From an uncultured Porphyromonadaceae bacterium (lineage in GTDB: Bacteria > Bacteroidota > Bacteroidia > Bacteroidales > Muribaculaceae): 64,000 bases of DNA. Made by a program: the position numbers and the translations under genes. Of this stretch, positions 57,614 through 64,000 are shown one piece after another; within the stretch, counting starts at the first letter, position 1; each line of letters starts with the position of its first letter. The stretch spans positions 45,293 to 109,292 of the forward strand of contig CAMWMR010000004.1 in NCBI GenBank assembly GCA_947175425.1, in the 5' to 3' direction. Below the pieces are notes generated by a model, which had not been told where the DNA came from, ran no database searches, and was given only the letters and a program-made list of their open reading frames with translations.

Positions 57614-58929
57614 GTAGCGATGAATGCCCGAAGGGCTGTGTCGCTTTTTGTCACATAGCTGCGCAACATGCGGCCGTAATGGTCGAGATTGGGAATATCG
57701 CGGGTACTCGCACCGGTCTCCATTGCGGCTTTTACAATTGCGGGAGGAACAACCGATAGCAGACGACGGTCGAAAGGTTTGGGAAGAATATACTCGGGAC
57801 CGAACTCGAGGTGCTCGCCCGGATATAGTTCCTTTACACTCTGCGGCACTTTCTCTCGCGCCAGTGCGGCAATGGCATGCGCGGCGGCAAGCTTCATTTC
57901 TTCGTTTATAACAGTGGCACGGCAATCCAGCGCAGCACGGAAAATATAGGGAAAGCCGAGCACATTGTTGATTTGGTTGGGATAGTCGGAACGGCCGGTT
58001 GCATAAATAAGGTCCGTACGCACCTCCAAAGCCTTGTCACGTGCAATTTCGGGATTAGGATTGGCAAGCGCGAACACAATGGGACGCGGAGCCATTGAGG
58101 CAAGCATATCGGGAGCGAGCACATCGGCAACCGAAAGTCCGAGGAAAACATCGGCATCGCGCACGGCATCGGCAAGGGTCACAACATCGGTACGCGAGGT
58201 TGCAAACATTGCTTTCTGCTCATTAAGTCCTTTGCGGGATTTGCTTATAACACCCTTGCTGTCGCACATAACAATATTCTCCGTCTTCACGCCAAGAGCC
58301 ACCAACAGTTTTGTACATGCAATTGCGGCAGCTCCGGCACCGTTGACAACCACACGCACGTCGCCTATATTTTTATTTTGCACCAAAAGAGCGTTAATCA
58401 TGGCTGCGGCCACAATAACTGCCGTACCGTGCTGGTCGTCGTGCATTACGGGAATACCGCACTGTCCTACAAGTGCATTTTCAATCTCGAAACACTCGGG
58501 AGCTTTTATATCTTCCAGATTCACACCGCCGAAAGTAGGCGCAAGAGCTTTCACCATTTCGGCAAATCGTGTGGGGTCGGTTTCATCAAGTTCTATGTCG
58601 AAGGCATCTATTCCGGCGAATATCTTGAACAGCAAAGCCTTGCCCTCCATTACCGGTTTTGCCGCAGCCGCGCCTATATTGCCAAGGCCGAGGACTGCCG
58701 TACCATTGCTCACAACAGCCACCAGATTTCCACGGTTGGTATATTTATAGGAATCCTGCTCCTCGTCGGCTATAGCCAGACATGGGAATGCCACTCCCGG
58801 CGAGTATGCCAGTGACAAATCGTCAGGGGTGTCGAACGCTTTTGTGGGAACAATCTCTATTTTGCCGGGACGGGGCGAACGGTGGTATGCCAAAGCCATG
58901 GCTTCGGGCGATTTTTTATTATTTTTCAT
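57598..58929 (-). CDS. maeB: NADP-dependent malic enzyme, short form
   Basis: MALAYHRSPRPGKIEIVPTKAFDTPDDLSLAYSPGVAFPCLAI, GTAVLGLGNIGAAAAKPVMEGKALLFK, MHDDQHGTAVIVAAAMINAL. Confidence 0.93.
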   Translation of the reverse strand: MKNNKKSPEAMALAYHRSPRPGKIEIVPTKAFDTPDDLSLAYSPGVAFPCLAIADEEQDSYKYTNRGNLVAVVSNGTAVLGLGNIGAAAAKPVMEGKALLFKIFAGIDAFDIELDETDPTRFAEMVKALAPTFGGVNLEDIKAPECFEIENALVGQCGIPVMHDDQHGTAVIVAAAMINALLVQNKNIGDVRVVVNGAGAAAIACTKLLVALGVKTENIVMCDSKGVISKSRKGLNEQKAMFATSRTDVVTLADAVRDADVFLGLSVADVLAPDMLASMAPRPIVFALANPNPEIARDKALEVRTDLIYATGRSDYPNQINNVLGFPYIFRAALDCRATVINEEMKLAAAHAIAALAREKVPQSVKELYPGEHLEFGPEYILPKPFDRRLLSVVPPAIVKAAMETGASTRDIPNLDHYGRMLRSYVTKSDTALRAFIATGKAM

Positions 58930-59010
58930 TACGCAATCTATTTTATCCTTGTACTTTATATATTATAACAACATTCGTGCCAAAATCAAGGTTCATAGAG
59001 CCTGTGGCAT

Positions 59011-59044
59011 AAAAAAATGCCCCGGCACGCTCCCGCGCCGGGAC
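59011..59044 (-). terminator. Intrinsic terminator (minus strand) after glutaminase-like gene
   Basis: CCCGGC (59021-59026)/GCCGGG (59037-59042); A7 at 59011-59017 = U7 on the minus transcript. Confidence 0.7.
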
Positions 59045-59127
59045 ATCCTTTCAGAATTATATAACATTCAACCATAAAAGGCTTATTTGAGATGTGTCAC
59101 TGTCACACATCTGTCAGTCTCTGACTA

Positions 59128-60075
59128 TTATTTTTCCACCTCCACTCTTGCCGAGGAATAAACGCTGAGGCCAAGTTTCTGAGCCACCAGTTCCATAAAA
59201 CGTGAAGCTTTTACGGAAACGCCTTTGCCGCATACTTCGGGGGCGTATGCCGCCAATGCACCGAAACCGGGCAATACGGCAAGAATACCTCCTGCAAAAG
59301 TCTTTTTGGCAGGCAAACCGGTAAGAACCATCCAGGGCTTGATGAAATGTTTGCCGCGCGTAGCCATCAAAGCCACAACCGGAGCAGCGATTGTGCCGTC
59401 GAAAGCATACTGCCCGCTGTAGGGATTGCGTCCGTCGGCGGCAATTGTAGCACCCATTGTAGCAAGCTGGCGGGTGCTCATCTGCAATGAGAGCAAGCGA
59501 CTGTACTCATCGACGGTTTGTGCGGGGTCGTCGTAAATACGATAGGCTCCTTCCACGCTCAGCTGATCCACAACCTTGTCGGCAGCGGTCTGCTGCTGAT
59601 AGTATTTATACATGGAATCGTTCAATGTGGCTGGAGCGCCCGACATGGCTGTAATCATGTTTGTCACAAGAGAGAACTTGCTTTCGGGGTCGCCCTGAGG
59701 CTGGATTGCGCTAACGGCACGCAAACCATGTTTTCCGAAAGGCAAAAGCATTTTTGCTTTGTGCTCCTTACCTTTGTGACATCCGCAGGAAGCGCCGCAA
59801 TCGCATGCTTTCTTTACAAGTTCCTGCGGAGTGTTCTGCGAAAGAAGCACAACCGAAACGGGGACTTTCACAATAGGGCCGAGAGGGAATACTGTGTCCA
59901 TATCGCCTTTATGCACGCTGCGGCCATCGGTAAGCACAAGGCTCACGCCAAAAGTGCCGGCTTTGGAAATATCGGCTACACGAGGGTCGATTTCGCCTTC
60001 TTTAAGCGATTTGACTTCTTCGTATGCATCCACAACGGCCTTCTGCACGTCGTCAAATGAGATTTTTCGTTCCAT
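59128..60075 (-). CDS. Glutaminase-fold protein with atypical active site
   Basis: GEIDPRVADISKAGTFGVSLVLTDGRSVHKGDMDTVFPLGPIVKV; DDPAQTVDEYSRLLSLQMSTRQLATMGATIAADGRNP; ALMATRGKHFIKPWMVLTGLPAKKTFAGGILAVLPG align by eye to bacterial glutaminase blocks. Start at 60075. Confidence 0.75.
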   Translation of the reverse strand: MERKISFDDVQKAVVDAYEEVKSLKEGEIDPRVADISKAGTFGVSLVLTDGRSVHKGDMDTVFPLGPIVKVPVSVVLLSQNTPQELVKKACDCGASCGCHKGKEHKAKMLLPFGKHGLRAVSAIQPQGDPESKFSLVTNMITAMSGAPATLNDSMYKYYQQQTAADKVVDQLSVEGAYRIYDDPAQTVDEYSRLLSLQMSTRQLATMGATIAADGRNPYSGQYAFDGTIAAPVVALMATRGKHFIKPWMVLTGLPAKKTFAGGILAVLPGFGALAAYAPEVCGKGVSVKASRFMELVAQKLGLSVYSSARVEVEK

Positions 60076-60171
60076 ATCTACGTATTTTATATATTCGTTA
60101 TGCTGTTTTTTATTCAGTATATGCACAACGCTTGCCGGCATGCCAAGGTTTGGGAACTTGTAATTATTAAC

Positions 60172-60206
60172 AAAAGTCGCCCCGCACATTTCTGTGCGGG
60201 GCGACT
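60172..60206 (-). terminator. Strong hairpin, probable minus-strand terminator
   Basis: AGTCGCCCCGCACA (60175-60188) TTTC TGTGCGGGGCGACT (60193-60206), 14-bp perfect stem; short T tract on minus strand. Confidence 0.65.
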
Positions 60207-60252
60207 ATGCAGAGGTGTTATTATACCTTTTCCTATTACATCAATAAAGATA

Positions 60253-60810
60253 TCAATAAGGAGATTTTTCGTAATATGGAATATCCACCAGACGAATGTT
60301 GAAACGCAGATTCGAGTACGGGTCGATGTTTCCGTTTGTCTGAGCGGCATAAGCAGCACCGTAGGGAACAAGAACTTCCACACTGTCGCCGCAGTGCATG
60401 TTTTCCATTGCAACTGCCCAGCCGGGTATAAGGCTCGATATTTTGGAGCGGAAAATACCCTTTGCACCGTAAACGGTCAAATCGTCGGAACAATCCACCA
60501 GAGTGTCGTTGCACAGATGAAGCTGATAGCGTACGTCGACGGTGCTTGTGTACAAAGGCGTAAGATTATCGGCATATGCGTCGCGTCCCTCGTACCAGTG
60601 CATCAGGACAAAAATTCCGGGATTCCACTCGGGTACTACAACGGTGTAGTATGGAGTTCCGTCGGCATTCGTCTTGGTCTGCATCTCCAGAAGCCACGCC
60701 TCGTTGAGTTCACGCCAGTCGCGATACTTGTCCCAGGTGGATTCCTCTTCGTTGGTGCAGGAGGCAAGGGCTATAGCCGCACCGGCAATGATACCTAATA
60801 TTTTTTTCAT
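60253..60810 (-). CDS. FKBP-type peptidylprolyl isomerase-like lipoprotein
   Basis: Lipobox LASCTN; VDVRYQLHLCNDTLVDCSDDLTVYGAKGIFRSKISSLIPGWAVAMENMHCGDSVEVLVPYGAAYA. Confidence 0.85.
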   Translation of the reverse strand: MKKILGIIAGAAIALASCTNEEESTWDKYRDWRELNEAWLLEMQTKTNADGTPYYTVVVPEWNPGIFVLMHWYEGRDAYADNLTPLYTSTVDVRYQLHLCNDTLVDCSDDLTVYGAKGIFRSKISSLIPGWAVAMENMHCGDSVEVLVPYGAAYAAQTNGNIDPYSNLRFNIRLVDIPYYEKSPY

Positions 60811-60832
60811 CTGTTATTGACTGCGCTATATT

Positions 60833-61441
60833 TTAGAATTGTACATGAGGAGCTGTTGCAGCTGCGGCATCGGCCTGGAACTGTGGTTTGGCCTTGAATC
60901 CGAAAATACCGGCCCATATATTTGCAGGGAAACGCTTTACGGCAACGTTATATGTTTTTACAACGTCGGTATAACGTCCGCGTTCGGTTGCAATGCGGTT
61001 TTCGGTACCTTCGAGCTGAGTCTGCAGGTTTGTGAACTGCACATCGGCCTTGAGGTCGGGGTAAGCTTCGCGCACGGCGTTCACATATATGGACAAAGCC
61101 TTGTTGAGCTTATCCTGCGCCATGTTATAGTTCTCGAAGCTCTGTTCCTCGGCGGGAGCGGCTGCAGGGGTTGCCGAAGCGCTGTCGTAGGCTTCGCTCA
61201 GCCCTGCGCGCGCACGGGTAACGTTCTCGTAGGTAGTGCTTTCGTGTGCGGCATAGCCTTTTACGGTCTCAACAAGATTGGGAATGAGATCCATTCGTCG
61301 CTGATACTGCACCTGCACTTTACCCCAGGCCTGTTCAACATCCTGGTCGAGAGTGGTGAGCTTGTTGTATGTGCCTGAACCGGAGAAGAAAAGCACCAGT
61401 GCAAGCACCACTATAATGGCGGGAATAATAAATTTTTTCAT
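60833..61441 (-). CDS. lemA: LemA family protein
   Basis: LDQDVEQAWGKVQVQYQRRMDLIPNLVETVKGYAAHESTTYENVTRARAG, AYPDLKADVQFTNLQTQLEGTENRIATERGRYTDVVKTYN. Confidence 0.93.
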   Translation of the reverse strand: MKKFIIPAIIVVLALVLFFSGSGTYNKLTTLDQDVEQAWGKVQVQYQRRMDLIPNLVETVKGYAAHESTTYENVTRARAGLSEAYDSASATPAAAPAEEQSFENYNMAQDKLNKALSIYVNAVREAYPDLKADVQFTNLQTQLEGTENRIATERGRYTDVVKTYNVAVKRFPANIWAGIFGFKAKPQFQADAAAATAPHVQF

Positions 61442-61443
61442 AA

Positions 61444-62988
61444 TTATTTGAGTTTGCGGAGAAGAGAGGCGAGGCTCACGCGGTCGTGGATGAGCTTGTG
61501 GAGGTCGTCGACAGAAACGCGAGTCTGCTCCATAGAGTCGCGCTCACGCAGGGTAACGGTGTTATCCTCGAGGGTCTGATGATCCACGGTGATACAGAAC
61601 GGAGTACCGATTGCGTCCTGACGACGGTAGCGTTTGCCGATAGCGTCTTTTTCCTCGTAGTGTGTGGCAAAATCGAACTTGAGTTCGTCCACAATTTCGC
61701 GGGCTTTTTCGGGGAGTCCGTCCTTGCGTACCAAAGGCAGCACGGCGCATTTTACGGGCGCAAGGGGTGCGGGAAGATGCAGCACGGTGCGGGTTTCGCC
61801 GTTGGGAAGCAGCTCTTCATCGTACGACGAGCAGAGGATGCTCAGGAACATGCGGTCCACGCCGATAGAGGTTTCTATTACATAAGGTGTATAGTGCTCG
61901 TTGAGTTCGGGGTCGAAATATTCAATTTTCTTGCCGCTGAACTTCTGGTGCTGCGAGAGGTCGAAGTTAGTGCGCGAGTGAATGCCTTCCACTTCCTTGA
62001 ACCCGAAGGGCATGCGGAACTCGATGTCGGTTGCGGCGTTTGCATAGTGGGCAAGTTTGTCGTGGTCGTGGTAGCGGTATTTTTCATCGCCCATGCCAAG
62101 AGCCTTGTGCCATTTGAGACGCCATTCCTTCCACTGTGCGAACCACTTGAGTTCTTCGCCGGGACGAACAAAGAACTGCATTTCCATCTGTTCGAACTCG
62201 CGCATGCGGAAAATGAACTGACGGGCAACGATTTCGTTACGGAAAGCCTTGCCAATCTGCGCAATACCGAAGGGAATACGCATGCGGCCGGTTTTCTGAA
62301 CGTTGAGGTAGTTCACAAAAATACCTTGGGCGGTTTCGGGACGCAGGTACACTGTCATAGAACCGTCGGCGGTAGAACCCATTTCGGTTTTGAACATGAG
62401 GTTGAACTGGCGTACTTCCGTCCAGTTTTTAGTGCCGGAAATGGGGCATACAATTTCTTCGTCCACAATAATCTGACGGAGTTCATCGAGGTTATTGTCG
62501 TTCATTGCAACCGAAAAACGTTCGTGCAGCGCGTCGCGACGAGCTTTGAGATCCATCACACGACCGTTTGTGGCGCAGAACTGAGCTTCGTCAAAACTGT
62601 CGCCGAAACGTTTGGCTGCCTTGGCAATTTCCTTTGCTATTTTTTCATCGTACTTTGCAAGGCAGTCCTCGATAAGAACGTCGGCGCGGTAACGTTTTTT
62701 TGAATCACGGTTGTCGATAAGGGGATCGTTGAACGCATCCACGTGTCCCGACGCTTTCCAGATTGTCGGATGCATGAAGATTGCCGAGTCGATACCCACA
62801 ATGTTTTCGTGGAGGAGCGTCATGGCGTCCCACCAGTAACGTTTTATATTATTTTTAAGTTCTACGCCATTCTGGCCGTAGTCGTAAACAGCCGAAAGGC
62901 CATCGTAGATTTCACTGGAGGGAAAGACGAAACCGTATTCCTTTGCATGAGAAACGATTTTCTTAAACACGTCGTCCTGTTGAGCCAT
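61444..62988 (-). CDS. glyS: Glycine--tRNA ligase
   Basis: DVFKKIVSHAKEYGFVFPSSEIYDGLSAVYDYGQNGVELKNNIKRYWW, LRPETAQGIFVNYLNVQKTGRMRIPFGIAQIGKAFRNEI. Confidence 0.94.
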   Translation of the reverse strand: MAQQDDVFKKIVSHAKEYGFVFPSSEIYDGLSAVYDYGQNGVELKNNIKRYWWDAMTLLHENIVGIDSAIFMHPTIWKASGHVDAFNDPLIDNRDSKKRYRADVLIEDCLAKYDEKIAKEIAKAAKRFGDSFDEAQFCATNGRVMDLKARRDALHERFSVAMNDNNLDELRQIIVDEEIVCPISGTKNWTEVRQFNLMFKTEMGSTADGSMTVYLRPETAQGIFVNYLNVQKTGRMRIPFGIAQIGKAFRNEIVARQFIFRMREFEQMEMQFFVRPGEELKWFAQWKEWRLKWHKALGMGDEKYRYHDHDKLAHYANAATDIEFRMPFGFKEVEGIHSRTNFDLSQHQKFSGKKIEYFDPELNEHYTPYVIETSIGVDRMFLSILCSSYDEELLPNGETRTVLHLPAPLAPVKCAVLPLVRKDGLPEKAREIVDELKFDFATHYEEKDAIGKRYRRQDAIGTPFCITVDHQTLEDNTVTLRERDSMEQTRVSVDDLHKLIHDRVSLASLLRKLK

Positions 62989-63113
62989 GATATAATAGTT
63001 ATTGTGAAGATTAAATTCCAAATATCGTGCAAATTTACACATAATCCGCCATATACCCGCATATGCGTCCTTAAAAAGTATAAAAATGCGCGCTCAAGCC
63101 CTTATAGCGTACG

Positions 63114-63145
63114 CTTGCGCGTACGGAAAATAATGTGTACTTTTG
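63114..63145 (+). promoter_or_regulatory. Bacteroidota-type promoter
   Basis: CTTG (63114-63117), 20 nt, TACTTTTG (63138-63145). Confidence 0.55.
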
Positions 63146-63188
63146 CATCCTGAAAAAGCGAACCAATAACAATATGTTCAATATAACT

Positions 63189-63770
63189 ATGAAAATCAAA
63201 GCACTTGTACTCGCTGCCGTTGCATTTATCGGCATTGGCATGGTATCCTGCTCTTCCAAGGAAGAAGCTGCTCCGCAGGAAACAGTTATCAGCGTCGACT
63301 CTCTCATGAGCGACCCGTCGGCTCTTGTTGGCGACACTATCGAAATCAAGGGCTTGTGCTCGCACCTTTGCTCGCACGGAGCACGCAAGGCATTCCTTCT
63401 GGGTGCCGACTCCACCACTATTATCCGTTGCGAGGCAACTCCCGAAATGGGCGGTGCATTCGCTCTCGATGCAAAGGGAAAAGAACTTACCGTTCGCGGC
63501 ATTGTTCGTGAATCACGCATAGGCGAAGCCGAAGTTGCCGCCATGGAGGCCCGATATGCCGCCGCCGACAGCGCTGCCAACAAACACGAAGCCTGCGAAA
63601 CCGAAAAGAAAGCCCAGGGACAGGATTCAATCGATACTTTTGCCGCCCGCATGGCCGACTATCGCACTAAAATTGCTGCCCGCACCGAAGCCGAAGGCAA
63701 GGATTACCTCTCGTTCTACTACATTGAGGCTCTTTCCTACACTATCGACAACGCCGAGGCTGCCGAATAA
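63189..63770 (+). CDS. Lipoprotein with OB-fold-like domain and CSHLCSHG motif (start may be 63174)
   Basis: Signal peptide/lipobox MVSCSS; LVGDTIEIKGLCSHLCSHGARKAFLLGADSTTIIRCEATPEMGGAF. Confidence 0.65.
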   Translation: MKIKALVLAAVAFIGIGMVSCSSKEEAAPQETVISVDSLMSDPSALVGDTIEIKGLCSHLCSHGARKAFLLGADSTTIIRCEATPEMGGAFALDAKGKELTVRGIVRESRIGEAEVAAMEARYAAADSAANKHEACETEKKAQGQDSIDTFAARMADYRTKIAARTEAEGKDYLSFYYIEALSYTIDNAEAAE

Positions 63771-63795
63771 TTTTACAGCTCATTACCAGCTTGTT

Positions 63796-63831
63796 AAGGA
63801 GGCTTTTACAGTGTAAAAGCCTCCTTGTTTT
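63796..63831 (+). terminator. Intrinsic terminator
   Basis: AAGGAGGCTTTTAC (63796-63809) AGT GTAAAAGCCTCCTT (63813-63826) then GTTTT. Confidence 0.85.
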
Positions 63832-63872
63832 ATAAGGCTTGTTGAACTTTTTTGAAAAATTTTCGCCAAAAT

Positions 63873-63905
63873 ATTTGCACAGTAAAAAAATAGTGCCTAA
63901 CTTTG
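63873..63905 (+). promoter_or_regulatory. Bacteroidota-type promoter for tRNA gene
   Basis: TTTG (63873-63876), 21 nt, TAACTTTG (63898-63905). Confidence 0.65.
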
Positions 63906-63924
63906 CAGCGCAAAAGACAAGGAC

Positions 63925-63999
63925 GGGCGTTTAGCTCAGCTGGTTCAGAGCATCTGCCTTACAAGCAGAGGGTCGGCGGTTCGAATCCGTCAACGCCCA
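63925..63999 (+). tRNA. tRNA-Val (anticodon UAC)
   Basis: Cloverleaf GGGCGTT...TAGCTCAGCTGGTTCAGAGCA, TCTGC CTTACAA GCAGA, GGCGGTTCGAATCCGTC, AACGCCC A; base 64000 is the first C of a possible encoded CCA. Confidence 0.95.
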
Positions 64000-64000
64000 C

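Noticed and set aside
61486-62703. 405-aa + strand ORF opposite glyS
   Set aside because: Antisense shadow of glyS codon usage; no domain pattern and an unlikely composition.
1-64000. CRISPR array, transposase, integrase or prophage genes
   Set aside because: No regularly spaced 25-40 bp direct repeats and no mobile-element protein signatures seen in any frame.

Overview
The window is a densely packed chromosomal segment from a Bacteroidales genome. The Muribaculaceae-like affiliation is inferred from gene content and from recurrent TAnnTTTG -7 promoter boxes. I support about 55 protein genes, one tRNA-Val (UAC) at the right edge, a set of intrinsic terminators and a set of Bacteroidota-type promoters. 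Most of it is core genome: gyrB, rnr, folB, guaB, PpiC/SurA-like chaperones, dtd, pyrE, M16 peptidase, rhomboid, galE-galM, ndk, nadD, gmk, serB, proC, ssb, ribD, uppS-bamA-ompH-ompH, a glycogen-metabolism trio (debranching enzyme, GT4, GH57), maeB, lemA and glyS. The left 2.2 kb is accessory-like: the end of a DUF3037 protein, a frameshifted AlbA_2/RecG-C-like ATP-binding protein, and a phased ATCCGACCG repeat cluster with a perfect 26-bp palindrome. The best candidates for something undescribed are: (i) a glutaminase-fold protein whose catalytic SxxK serine appears replaced by Pro and which carries a Cys/His-rich loop; (ii) the ATCCGACCG repeat/palindrome cluster; (iii) a translationally coupled Wzi - lipocalin - LegB-like - ATP-grasp - NeuB operon; (iv) a Rieske-like lipoprotein with an all-Cys ligand set; (v) a hairpin built from the two convergent 3' ends, stop codons included, of a cytidylate-kinase-like gene and maeB. 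No CRISPR array, transposase, integrase or rRNA was seen. All family calls come from reading the translations by eye; no database search was run.
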